A stretch of DNA of 10,626 nucleotides from Opitutaceae bacterium (GTDB lineage Bacteria; Verrucomicrobiota; Verrucomicrobiia; Opitutales; Opitutaceae): NCBI GenBank assembly GCA_025352845.1, contig JANXSC010000574.1, positions 1 through 10,626 of the forward strand, given 5' to 3'. The notes under the pieces are model-generated. The model made no database searches. It saw only the letters and a list, made by a program, of their open reading frames with translations, and was not told where the DNA came from. Numbering within the stretch: the first letter of the stretch is position 1; every line of letters begins with the position of its first letter. Made by a program: the position numbers and the translations under genes. Below are positions 1-8,400 of this stretch, in pieces.

Positions 1-1684
1 CTTCAGAGCCGAGCTTCGTCCACGCGCGCTTCAGCAGCGTCGTCGCCTTGGCGACGACGGGCGCGCGCTGGTCCGAGAGCAGGCCCGCGATCGGCAGGGC
101 GACGCTCGCCAGCACCGTGCCACCGCGCACAACACAGACGCCGCCACGCATTTTCTTCACGGTCGCAAGCGCGAGCTGCAGGTCGCGCTCGTTGGTGCCG
201 GCGAGCACGATGTTGTGCGCGTCGTGGCCGACGCTGCTCGCGACCGCGCCATCCTTCAGCCCGAAATCACGCAGCAAACCGTAACCCACGCCGCCATTTT
301 TCCCATGGCGCTCGATCACGGTGAGGAAACAGAGATCGTGCTGCGCGAAATGTTCGGCCCATGAGCCCGCCGCCGGCAGCGCCAGCCGATCATGCGCCGT
401 GAGAATACCCGGTGGCACGAGGCGAATGACATTCGCCGTCACCACCTTCGCCGGCAGCGGCGGCGTGAGCGACGTGCGCGCCGGCAGCTTCACGGTCGTG
501 TAGGCTGCGCGCGGATAGCGATAGCGCCGGCTCATCGCGCGATCGAGGAGCGGCGTGACTTTGCGGCGTTCGACCACGAGCTCGCCGCCATACCAGGTGT
601 TCTGCACTTCGAGCGCGTCGTTCAGCAACACCACATCCGCGCGGCGCGCGGGCGCGAGCCCGCCAAACTCGCCATCCTTCGCATAGCGTGTGGCCGGGTG
701 CAGCGAGCCAAGGCTCCACGCCGTCGTGGTGCTCAGCCCGGCCGCCACCGCCTGCCGCACGACCCAGTCCATGCCGAAATGAAACAGATCGTCGGCGTCG
801 CGGTCGTCGGTGCAGACGCACACGCGCTTGGGATTCGCGCCGAGTTCGGTTACCGCCTTGATCGCGAGCGGCAGCGAGTGCCAGGGCGTGAGCGGATTGC
901 CGCCACGCAGGAAAATCCACACGCCGTTCTCCAAAAAATCGCTGGCGATCTCGCGGTCGATCGACTCGTGCGTGTCGGTGATGCCGCTGGCCGCGCCGGC
1001 GGCCACAAATTCGCGACCGTAGATGTGTCCGCACACGGGCCGGCCGCGCTTCAACGCCTCGGCGAGGATCGCGTGGCTGCGCGCGTCGCCCATCGCGACG
1101 GGGATGTAGTCCATCTTCTCGCCCAACGCCGCCGCTTCCGGCCAGCGGTCAAAAATTTTCCCGATCTTCGCCGGCGTGAGATCGCCGCCGGCGGTTTCGA
1201 GTTTCGAATTGGTCGCCGGCACCGTGCTCGGCACCGTGAGATAAATCGAGAGCGGCGCGCGGCGCGCGTCCTCGAGCATCCACTCGATGCCCGCGACATC
1301 GCACACGTTGCCGATCTCGTGGCTGTCGCAGAAGACGGTCGTCGTGCCGTTGAGCAACGCCGCCTCGGCAAACGCACACGCCGTCATCATGCTGCTCTCG
1401 ATGTGCACGTGCGGATCGACGAGGCCGGGCGCAAGGATGCCACCGCGCGCGTCATAGAGTTTCGCACCGGTTAGTTTAGACCGCTTGTAGTCACCCGCGG
1501 GTTTCACCACGGCAATGCGCCCGCCCTTGATCCAGATTTCGCGGTCGCGGTGGATGCGCTCGGTGTAGGTCGAGAGCACGCGCGCACCGGTGATGACGAG
1601 GTCCGGGGCCGCGCGCCCCATCGCCACGGCGGCGAGCGTGCGGGTCATGGTGTGCAGCGGGGCGACGGAGAAGCGGGTGAGCAT
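1..1684 (-). CDS. ade: Adenine deaminase, C-terminus cut by window edge
   Basis: Predicted cytoplasmic purine-salvage enzyme converting adenine to hypoxanthine and ammonia (EC 3.5.4.2), amidohydrolase superfamily. I translated the frame by hand from the ATG at 1684 to the left edge: 561 residues with no stop. Seen: the metal-binding HxH in PHVHIES (H92, H94), DSHE (120-123), a candidate bridging glutamate E189 in LGEKMD, H220 in CGHIYG, H239 in TDTHES, and D293 in TDDR. The C-terminal adenine-deaminase domain has VIERHG, GHDAHN (H487, H490) and LPIAGLLSD. Family members are about 550-600 residues, so only the last few dozen should be missing. CGHIYGREF and TDTHES fit the subfamily I associate with rhizobial Ade better than the YicP type (recalled, not searched). 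Neither the ATG at 1684 nor the in-frame ATG at 1648 has a Shine-Dalgarno; I chose 1684 as the longer. A 115-base gap holding a repeat separates it from the gene upstream, so its own promoter is likely. Confidence 0.93.
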   Translation of the reverse strand, partial: MLTRFSVAPLHTMTRTLAAVAMGRAAPDLVITGARVLSTYTERIHRDREIWIKGGRIAVVKPAGDYKRSKLTGAKLYDARGGILAPGLVDPHVHIESSMMTACAFAEAALLNGTTTVFCDSHEIGNVCDVAGIEWMLEDARRAPLSIYLTVPSTVPATNSKLETAGGDLTPAKIGKIFDRWPEAAALGEKMDYIPVAMGDARSHAILAEALKRGRPVCGHIYGREFVAAGAASGITDTHESIDREIASDFLENGVWIFLRGGNPLTPWHSLPLAIKAVTELGANPKRVCVCTDDRDADDLFHFGMDWVVRQAVAAGLSTTTAWSLGSLHPATRYAKDGEFGGLAPARRADVVLLNDALEVQNTWYGGELVVERRKVTPLLDRAMSRRYRYPRAAYTTVKLPARTSLTPPLPAKVVTANVIRLVPPGILTAHDRLALPAAGSWAEHFAQHDLCFLTVIERHGKNGGVGYGLLRDFGLKDGAVASSVGHDAHNIVLAGTNERDLQLALATVKKMRGGVCVVRGGTVLASVALPIAGLLSDQRAPVVAKATTLLKRAWTKLGSE

Positions 1685-1689
1685 GGAAA

Positions 1690-1695
1690 ATCGTA
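1690..1695 (-). promoter_or_regulatory. Possible -10 box of the adenine deaminase gene
   Basis: The minus strand reads TACGAT five bases before the ATG at 1684. This matches the TAnnnT pattern of a bacterial -10 element. The best -35 candidate, TTCGCC at 1715-1720, is poor and the 19-base spacing is long. If real, transcription would start at or very near the ATG and give a leaderless mRNA, consistent with the missing Shine-Dalgarno. Short AT-rich hexamers arise by chance, so this is weak. Confidence 0.18.
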
Positions 1696-1733
1696 AGCAC
1701 GCCACGCGCCGCGGGGCGAAGAGAAATTCGCGA

Positions 1734-1803
1734 GTAGGGCGGGGTCTTTGACCCGCCCTCGAATATCCAACGCGCGAAAGTGCGGGTCAAAGACCCGCCC
1801 TAC
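1734..1803. repeat. Palindromic repeat with two hairpin arms (GCGGGTC type)
   Basis: Left arm 1734-1756 and right arm 1782-1803 are reverse complements apart from one extra G in the left arm; a 25-base spacer lies between. Each arm is nearly self-complementary: the right arm has GCGGGTC, a three-base AAA loop, then GACCCGC. The element is thus a pair of inverted hairpins, as in REP/BIME elements. It fills most of the gap between the caspase-like gene and the adenine deaminase gene, and its right end contains the caspase-like gene's TAG stop (1800-1802). Similar GC-rich elements are scattered through Verrucomicrobiota genomes (from memory). It has no T-tract of an intrinsic terminator on the minus strand, though its folded RNA could affect mRNA decay. 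Confidence 0.85.
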
Positions 1804-2756
1804 TTCCCCTCGTAGAGCGCCGCGAGTTCCAGCAGCAATTTCTCCAGCTCCTGAAAATATTTCGCCTCGGTCATCTTTTCCTTTTTCCCGCGCAATACCG
1901 AGACGTCCAGTTCGAGCTTGTCGCGCCGCGCGCGCACATCGGGCGCGAGTTGCTGCTCGGCCGTGCTGCGCACGAGATGAAACTGATGCGCACGCGCTCC
2001 ATCGGGCGTCGCGCCGTCACGGGCGCGCTTCGTGGCGAGCACGCCGCGGAACCAGTCGGCGGGCGTGCCGAGTCCGTCGCCGTTGTCGTCGATCAGTGCG
2101 TGCTCGGTCGCGAGCCGGCCCTCGGTTTTGTAGAACTCATTTGTCCGGTGCGACGCGCTGAGAAACGATTCGAGCAGCGAAATCTGCCCATCCTTGTCGA
2201 GGTCGCTCTTCGGATCGGCGAGCGCCTCGGCGAGGAATTTCCCGAAGCGCGCGTAGTTGTGTTCGCTGCCGCTGCGCGTGGCGCTCACGATCACGCGGCC
2301 CGGCGCGGCGAGCTTGGCGAGAAACGGCGCGCTCGACGAGGTCGTGTCGATGATCGCGAGCGGGCGCTCAAAGGGTTTCAGCCACTCCGCCAACTCCGAT
2401 GCGGCGAGATCGGGTCCACGGAGATTCAGCTTCGCTTCCTTGCCGTCGAAGGTGCCGTGTCCGATCAAAACGATCCAGAGTTCACCGGTGCCGGTTTTTT
2501 CCTCCGCTTCGAGCGCCGCCTTCACCCGATCATGATCCGAGAGCGGACCGGTTTCCTCGCGGCCGATGGCGATGTGTTTTGCGCCGGCCTGCCCGCTGAC
2601 TTTCGCCCACGCGTCGAGTTGCAGCGCGATATCCGGCGCAAACTCCGCCTCGCCCGGTGCCCCGGCGATCGCGATCACGGTGGCTGGTTGGGCCTGCAAG
2701 GTGTCGAAGCCGACGGCGACAAGAAACACGAAGAGAAACGAGAACCGTGCCATCAT
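1800..2756 (-). CDS. Secreted caspase/legumain-fold (C13-like) protein, probably non-catalytic
   Basis: 318 residues. A signal peptide is visible at residues 1-22 (basic start, hydrophobic stretch to about 16, LQA cleavage site). The body looks like the clan CD fold: a hydrophobic strand WIVLIGHG carries the expected histidine (H100), and a later strand leads into DTTSSSAPF (137-145), where an active peptidase would have its cysteine. Only serines are there and I see no cysteine anywhere in the protein, so cysteine-protease activity is unlikely. ATRSGSEHNYARFG (159-172) follows. Two acidic loops resemble calcium sites: DLDKDGQISLLE (185-196, EF-hand pattern) and DDNGDG (223-228). The end is a charged helix (about 290-316). 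I recall similar proteins beside VWA/BatA genes in Planctomycetota and Verrucomicrobiota. The frame stays open upstream, but the signal peptide fixes the start at the ATG pair at 2756. No clear Shine-Dalgarno; a palindrome begins 9 bases upstream. Confidence 0.82.
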   Translation of the reverse strand: MMARFSFLFVFLVAVGFDTLQAQPATVIAIAGAPGEAEFAPDIALQLDAWAKVSGQAGAKHIAIGREETGPLSDHDRVKAALEAEEKTGTGELWIVLIGHGTFDGKEAKLNLRGPDLAASELAEWLKPFERPLAIIDTTSSSAPFLAKLAAPGRVIVSATRSGSEHNYARFGKFLAEALADPKSDLDKDGQISLLESFLSASHRTNEFYKTEGRLATEHALIDDNGDGLGTPADWFRGVLATKRARDGATPDGARAHQFHLVRSTAEQQLAPDVRARRDKLELDVSVLRGKKEKMTEAKYFQELEKLLLELAALYEGK

Positions 2757-2765
2757 GGCTTGGAA

Positions 2766-2827
2766 GTAGCGCGGGGCTTCAGCCCGCGCCTCAAGATTTC
2801 CCAGCGCGGGCCGAAGCACCGCGCTAC
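2766..2827. repeat. Palindromic repeat between the VWA and caspase-like genes
   Basis: Left arm 2766-2789 and right arm 2804-2827 are reverse complements at 22 of 24 positions, around a 14-base AT-richer spacer. Each arm starts or ends with GTAGCGCGG or its complement and can fold on itself (GCGCGG pairing with CCGCGC). The element occupies nearly all of the 83-base gap, 12 bases after the stop of the VWA gene and 9 bases before the ATG of the caspase-like gene. Its sequence differs from the other repeats here, but the layout (two foldable arms in inverted orientation) is the same as at 1734-1803 and 10577-10626. Confidence 0.85.
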
Positions 2828-2839
2828 GTTGGTTTCCGC

Positions 2840-5245
2840 TCACGGCATTCCTTTCCACCGGCGCAGGCCCCATTCGGCGAGCAGGCAGGCGAGCGCGAAG
2901 GCAAACATCAGCGGCGTGTGCCACGCGGGATACGACCACGTCTCCATCACCGGCGCACGCAGCTCGGGGAGTTTGCGGACGAAACTGTCCAAGTCCGCCG
3001 CGGGAATCACCTGTCCGCCGGTGCGACGCGCGAGATCTTCGAGCAGCGCGACGTTGGGCACGAGCGAGCGAAACTCCTCTGCCGCGAGGTCCGTGCTCCA
3101 GCCCGCCTCGGCGCGACCGAGGTCCGCGCCGGCGTTGTTTTTCACCGCCGCGACGGCGCGGAAGCCCCCGGTCTGCCGCGGCACGTAGGTTACCTGATAA
3201 AGGCCCGGCTCGGTCAGCGCCGGCTCGGCCTCGAGTTTGATGGTCGTGCCCGTCGCTCCCGCGGTGCCCTCGAACACCACGGGCTCGATCTCTACGGTGA
3301 CGGCCGCGTCGTCCACGGCCTGGAATTTTTCGTCGCGCACGCGCACCTGCACGCGCACCGCGCCGTTGGGATCGGCGGCGATCGGTTCGGCGGTGGCCTG
3401 CACGCGGAGCGGCACGTCGGCGATCAGCCAGCGCACCATCTGGCGCCAGGCGCGATCCATGTCGGCGTGCGCGGCGGCGTCGGTCATGCCCCATTTCCAA
3501 ACATCGCCGATCATCAGCGCGGCGGTGCGGCCGCGGCCGAAGCGCTGGATCGCGAGGCCGGGCAGCTCCGCGCCTTTTTCGTCGCGCACGGTGGCGATGA
3601 CGCTCGCGCCGGGCTTGATGCCGCGCACGCGGTTCACGACGTCGAATTTCCTCATGCCGTCGAGGCGCGCGCGTTCGTCGGCCTCGTTGTCACGGAGCCG
3701 CGCCCACGCCTGCAACCAGCCCTCGCGCGCGAGCTGCATATTCACCGGTCCCGGCGGCTCCGGCTCCGGACCGTCGTCGGGATCGAGATAGACGGGGAGC
3801 ATCTCGCCGATCGGGTTGTGGAAATATTTTCCCTCTCGGAAACACTCCATGCCGCCGAGCATCAGCACGCCGCCCCCGCGCTCGGACACAAATTTTTGGA
3901 GGAGCTGCGCCTGTTCGAGGGAAAAAAACTCCGCCTCCACATCGTCGAGGATCACCGCGTGGTAGGCGTAGAGTTCCTCGGCGGTGCGCGGAAATTTATT
4001 CCCACCGGCATTGAGTTCATGCTCGTCGCGCACATTCAGCCGGACCACCACGGGCTGATCGTAACGCTGCACATCCTCGGCCGCCTGCTGGCCGAAGCCG
4101 CGGAAGAGCGGATTACTCGTCTCGCCCGCGCGCCCGCGAAAATCGAACTTCGGCTCGCGCTTCGCCACGCGGATCAGCCCGACCAACTGCACCTGTTCGT
4201 CGGCCGAGATCGCGCGGTTGAGAAACTTGTATTCCCAATTCGGCCGGCCCGCGACATACAGCACGCGAAACGGACCCTGCCCGCGATCCACGACAAAGAC
4301 GCGCTGGTTGTTCGCGAGCGTGGCCTCCTCGGTCTTCGGTTCCGCCGCTCCCGGCGTCGTCGGCGTGGTCGCCACCTCGGCCTGCGCGCTCGCGCGCACT
4401 TGATAAAACGTGAGGCCCGGTTGCTCCGGCTTCAGTTGAAAACGAAACGCCAGCGTCTCGCCATCCGCGCGCGCCTCGGCCGTCTGCTCCTGCACTGTTT
4501 TCCCGGCGCGGTCGACGAGGCGGGTGACGATGGGTTTGCCCCGATAACCGGCCGCAAGGACATCGGCCTGCACCGACACCGGCGCATCCTCAAACGAAGT
4601 CTGGCTGACCGCGACCTGCTGCACCGCGATGTCACGCACCGCATCACTCCGCCCGATCACGACCGGATAAATCGGCGGCAGGCCCTTCAGATCCGGCCAC
4701 GCGCCATTCGCGAGATCGGTGGCGTTGCCGTCGGTGAGCAGCAGCACGCCGGCGAGCGGACGGCCTTGGAAGCGTTCGCCCAGCGTGCGCAGCGCCGAAC
4801 TGAGCGCGGTCGAGCGGCCCTCGAAATTAAGTTCGCCGAAATCCTTCGACGCCTGCAGTCGCGCATCGAAAAGGTAACGGCGCACATCGAACGTCGTCGC
4901 GAGCGAGGTCTGCCACGGCGACACCACGGGATCGACAAGGCGGCGCAGCGCGTCGCCGCGCGTCGTCGTTTCGCCCTGGTCGCGGATTTGCAGGCCCTGG
5001 CTGTTGTCGGCGAGCACGGCGAAAAGATTCGCGCCCGGCCGCGCGCGCTGGCCGAGCCACAATGGCTCCAGCAGACAGAGCGCGAGCGCCGCGATCCCCG
5101 CGGCCTTGAGCCCGAGGCAAACCCAACGCAGCGGATGCCCGGCCGCCGCGCGGTAGCTCCACACGAGCACCAGCACGGCGACCAAGCCGAAGCCGAGCAC
5201 GGGCCAGAGCCAGTTGAGACCGGAGAACGTGAGGGAAGTGGACAC
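2840..5245 (-). CDS. Membrane protein with VWA-like and glutamine-amidotransferase-like domains
   Basis: 801 residues from the GTG at 5245. Two membrane helices come first (about 11-30 and 43-63), then a VWA-like domain (about 73-200). Its metal site is partly degenerate: DNSQG (80-84) replaces DxSxS, while the threonine in GRSTAL (T146) and the aspartate in LLTDG (D172) remain. A beta-rich segment follows (about 205-315). Residues about 325-610 look like the class I glutamine-amidotransferase-like domain (DUF1355 type): VLYVAGRPNWEYKFLNRAI, ILDDVEAEFFS, GGGVLMLGG and GRTAALMIGDVWKWG. A beta domain (620-710) and a final helix (about 774-793) close the protein. Proteins of this layout are often labelled glutamine amidotransferase, but I see no convincing Cys-His-Glu triad, so a binding or scaffold role is more likely. 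The large middle should be extracytoplasmic. A TTG at 5269 would add eight residues; I prefer GTG because TTG starts are rarer and the extra residues look unconserved. Neither has a good Shine-Dalgarno. Confidence 0.88.
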   Translation of the reverse strand: MSTSLTFSGLNWLWPVLGFGLVAVLVLVWSYRAAAGHPLRWVCLGLKAAGIAALALCLLEPLWLGQRARPGANLFAVLADNSQGLQIRDQGETTTRGDALRRLVDPVVSPWQTSLATTFDVRRYLFDARLQASKDFGELNFEGRSTALSSALRTLGERFQGRPLAGVLLLTDGNATDLANGAWPDLKGLPPIYPVVIGRSDAVRDIAVQQVAVSQTSFEDAPVSVQADVLAAGYRGKPIVTRLVDRAGKTVQEQTAEARADGETLAFRFQLKPEQPGLTFYQVRASAQAEVATTPTTPGAAEPKTEEATLANNQRVFVVDRGQGPFRVLYVAGRPNWEYKFLNRAISADEQVQLVGLIRVAKREPKFDFRGRAGETSNPLFRGFGQQAAEDVQRYDQPVVVRLNVRDEHELNAGGNKFPRTAEELYAYHAVILDDVEAEFFSLEQAQLLQKFVSERGGGVLMLGGMECFREGKYFHNPIGEMLPVYLDPDDGPEPEPPGPVNMQLAREGWLQAWARLRDNEADERARLDGMRKFDVVNRVRGIKPGASVIATVRDEKGAELPGLAIQRFGRGRTAALMIGDVWKWGMTDAAAHADMDRAWRQMVRWLIADVPLRVQATAEPIAADPNGAVRVQVRVRDEKFQAVDDAAVTVEIEPVVFEGTAGATGTTIKLEAEPALTEPGLYQVTYVPRQTGGFRAVAAVKNNAGADLGRAEAGWSTDLAAEEFRSLVPNVALLEDLARRTGGQVIPAADLDSFVRKLPELRAPVMETWSYPAWHTPLMFAFALACLLAEWGLRRWKGMP

Positions 5246-5258
5246 GCGAGAAGAAATC

Positions 5259-5283
5259 TCAAACGCCAAGGTTCAAACGCCAA
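5259..5283. repeat. Short direct repeat before the VWA gene
   Basis: The 11-base word tcaaacgccaa occurs at 5259-5269 and again at 5273-5283, a period of 14 bases. It overlaps the alternative TTG start of the VWA gene. It may be a small tandem duplication or part of a repeat insertion footprint. No function can be assigned. Confidence 0.5.
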
Positions 5284-5312
5284 CGAAACTCCAGAGGCTG
5301 ACAAAAGCATTT

Positions 5313-5409
5313 TGTCATTCTGAGCAGCGCGAAGAATCCAATGGGATTTACGTGGAGTCTTGCGGGGTGAGAATGACCCGTTGGATTCTTCGCTGCGCTC
5401 AAAATGACA
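5313..5409. repeat. Dispersed inverted repeat of the 'VILSAAKNP / FFALLRMT' family
   Basis: Left arm 5313-5341 and right arm 5381-5409 are inverted copies matching at 25 of 29 positions, with a 39-base centre that contains a further partial copy (GAGAATGACC, 5369-5378). Translated, the element gives the strings FCHSEQREESN, VILSAAKNP and FFALLRMT, familiar as spurious peptides from a repeat seen in many unrelated bacterial phyla (from memory). It sits in the 242-base gap between the DUF4175-like gene and the VWA gene. A T-run at 5412-5417 follows it on the plus strand only, so it is not positioned as a terminator for the minus-strand genes. I see no gene in the rest of the gap. Confidence 0.88.
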
Positions 5410-5487
5410 GGCTTTTTTAGGCGTCCTATGGAGTGGAGATTTCTTTGGGGTCTGGAATTAGGCATTTTGTGATTTGGCGCGCAGCGC

Positions 5488-8400
5488 TTATTTGTCTTTC
5501 CCCAGCTCCTCGTAATAGCGCCGAACGGATTCCGCGAAACGCGTCGGCACCGGGTCGCGGTCGATGGGGGCGAGCGAATCCTTGTTGTCGCGGCGGGAGA
5601 GTTCCTCGGCGACGCGGTTGCGCACCTCGACGAGCGGCTGGAGGATTTCCAACTGCACCACGGTCCAGTCGGGTTTTTTTTGTTCCTGCCGGAAATCGCG
5701 GCGCATCGTCCGCGCGCGCTCGAGTGCCGCAGCCACGGCCTTGCGCATCTCGGGTGTGTCCACGAGTTCCTCGACGTCGCGCACGCGCTCGGACCAGCGG
5801 TTGAAATCGCCACCGGTGATCGGGCCGACGTTCGCGCGGCCGTCCTCGAAACCGCCTAAATTTCCGCCGTAGCCGCCACCACTGTTAAGAATATTATCGA
5901 TATTGAAATTGCCGCCACGGTTCGCACCGCCGCCACCGCGCTGATTGTTTCCAATCTGCGGACGCTGGCCGCGAGCATCCGCGATCTGGCCGGGCTGCAT
6001 GCCGCGCTGACCCGCCTGCTGCTGCGCGTCTCCGCCTTGCTGGCCGCCGCCTCCACCCTGCTGGCCACCGGCCTGCGCTGTCTGCGGCGCAGCGCCCTGC
6101 CCTTGGCCCTGCCCGGGTTGCTCGCCGGGTTGCTGGCCACCCTCGCCCGGTTGTTGTCCGGGCTGCTGACCCGGCTGATTTCCGCCGGCCATCTTCTGGG
6201 AGCGATCGCCGCTCTTGCCGGGCTTACGGCCCTGACCTTTCTGGCCAGGCTGCCCCTGCTCACCGGGTTGCTGGCCGGGTTCGGTGCCCGCGCCGCCCGC
6301 GGCGGAGGGATCGTTTTCGCCCTGGGTGCCGGCTTGGCGCTGATCGCCCTGACCCGGTTGGCCGGGCTTGGCACCATCCTGCTGGCCCGCGCCACCAGCC
6401 TGCGCGATCTCGCGCTTCAATTGATCGGTGAGCGCATCGAGTTCGGATTGGGCGAGCTTCAACTGCTCCGCGTCGTCGCCGAGGATGCTCTCGGCCGCGC
6501 GCTCGACGCCGCGTTTCAAATCATCAATCTCGCCGCGCGCGCGCTGGCCGGCCTGGCGGGCCTGCGGGAGATTGCCCTCGTTCAGCATGGCGCGGGTGAG
6601 GTCGAGGGCCTTGCCGCCCTGCTCGCGCTCGGTCAGCTTTTGCAGCTGATCATCGGTGGAGCGCAGGAGGCGGCCGCTGTTGGCGAGTTCGGAACGGGTC
6701 TGTTTGACGGCGTTGGTGTCGTCCTGCGTGACCTTGCGGACGCTGTCGTAGAGCTGGCGCGAAAGCAGCGGCTCGGTGTTTTCGGCCTGCTCTGAAATCT
6801 GCGTGGCCTTGTCGACGAGCCGGTTCATCCGCTCCTTCTGCTCGGTGAGTTTGTCGCCGAGTTCCTTGTCTTCGCCGGAATCGCCGAGCGATTTGCGCTT
6901 GGGCTGGGCGCCGCCCTTGGCAAGTTCATCGAGCTTCTGGCCTAGTTCCTCCTGCTGCCGGGAGAGTTCGCGGGCCTCGGTGCGCATGTCACGGAGATCC
7001 TCGGCAAACTGACTGGAGTTTTGTTTGCGCATCTCGTCGCGCATTTGCTGGAGCTGACGCTGCGCACGCGTGCCGGAGGCGAGCGCCTGCGCGACGGAAC
7101 CGTCGGCCGCGGCGTCGGCGGCTTTCTGAATATCCTGCCGCGTCTGGTCGAGCTGCTGGCGCTGGTCGGCCATCTGCGACTGGTTTTCCTGCCGGTCCAT
7201 GCGCTGCTTCACCTCGTCGGCATCGGCCAGCATCTGGCGCTGCTCTTCCTCGAGGCGCTTGAGCCGGCGCTTCACGTCCTCACGCTCCTTCTCGGTCTGC
7301 GCCTCCTGCAAGGCGGTCTGCAACTCCTTCAACCGCTCGTTGAGATCCTGCTGGCGGCGCGCGAGCTCCTGCAGCCGGTTCATGACGGCGAGCTGTTCGC
7401 GGCGCTCCTTGTTTTCCGGCGCCTTGGCCTGACGCTGCGTCTCGTAGCGGTTCTCCGACTGCTTCAAATCCAGTTGATCGATCTGGCGCTGGTTCGCCGC
7501 GCCGCCGCCGCCACCGCCGCCCTTGCTGTTGCGCCGCGTGACCTGCGTCTCGCGCGCCTGAAGTTTCAACAGCGCCTGATACGCGGCCTGCTCGGCGGGG
7601 AGCGCCTGCGCGAGTGGCGCGGGTTCCTTCGCGGCGTCCTTCAGTTTCTCGATCGCCTTCTCCATTTCGGAGGTGACGGTTTTCCAGAGCGCCTGCTGCC
7701 GCGGCGCGCGCGCCTCCTCGGCGGTCTCCTCCGCCTGCGCGAGCGCCTGCGCCTGCGCGTCGCCCACGACCTTGGCGTCCTCGGCGTAGCTGCCCGTCGC
7801 GCCGGTGCGCTGGAGTTTCCACGTGGCGCTGATGATTTGTTTTTGCAGCTCGGTGAGCTTGCGCGCCTGGTTGCGCTGGCCGGGCGGCTGCTTTTGCTGC
7901 TCCTCGTCGCCGGACTCCATGTTCTGGCTCTCGCGGAAAATCTCGTCGAAGGGCCGCACCTCCGCGAAATAAAGATCACCGCTCGTGCGGCGCACCAGGC
8001 CGTCGGGCCCGGTGTCCTCGGCCCACGCAAACCACGAGATGAGATCGTCGGGCTTCGCGCCGAGTTCCTCGAGCTTCATCAGGTAATTGAAACTGCGCTT
8101 CTCCTTCGCGCCGCCGTCGCGCCCGAGTTCGATGAACTTCGGCTCCGCGCCCGCGACCGCATACGCGAGGCCGAAGGCCCCGGTGCCAAAGTCGTCCCAC
8201 ACCGTGCCCTCGAACGCGACTTCCTCGAGCGCCGACGGCCGCACATCGCCGCGCGGCGAGGCGAGCTTGATCTCGGGCACGCGGTTCGGCTGCACATCGA
8301 TCACGAAGGGCGCGGCGACTTTGTTCGCGCGGCCCTCGGCGTCGACGAGCTGCAGGTCGTAGCTCTGGCTCTTCGTCGGCACGAACGATCCGAGCGCCGC

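Noticed and set aside
392..1474. Plus-strand open frame of 360 codons opposite adenine deaminase
   Set aside because: The minus strand has a continuous frame with all adenine deaminase motifs; the plus frame shows none.
1..1684. Frameshift in adenine deaminase, because several short minus-strand frames overlap it
   Set aside because: Base-by-base translation from 1684 to the edge gave one unbroken frame carrying all expected motifs in order.
1734..1803. CRISPR-like or attachment-site interpretation of the repeats
   Set aside because: There are only two inverted arms per site and no spacer series, and no integrase or Cas gene is nearby. A palindromic dispersed repeat explains the pattern.
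2757..3500. N-terminal extension of the caspase-like protein to 3500
   Set aside because: The frame is open, but the extension overlaps the VWA gene and the palindrome, is Arg-rich, and would bury the clear signal peptide that begins at 2756.
2657..5323. Plus-strand open frame of 888 codons opposite the VWA gene
   Set aside because: It is rich in Arg, His and Ala, has no recognisable domain, and mirrors the codon structure of a well-supported minus-strand gene. Long antisense frames are common in GC-rich genes.
5313..5417. Intrinsic terminator after the DUF4175-like gene
   Set aside because: The T-run lies on the plus strand, i.e. before the hairpin for minus-strand transcripts; no T-tract follows the hairpin in the reading direction of the genes.
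5259..5813. Minus-strand frame of 184 codons ending in VILSAAKNP and FFALLRMT strings
   Set aside because: It starts inside the DUF4175-like gene in another frame and continues through the dispersed repeat. The peptides are translated repeat, not a gene.
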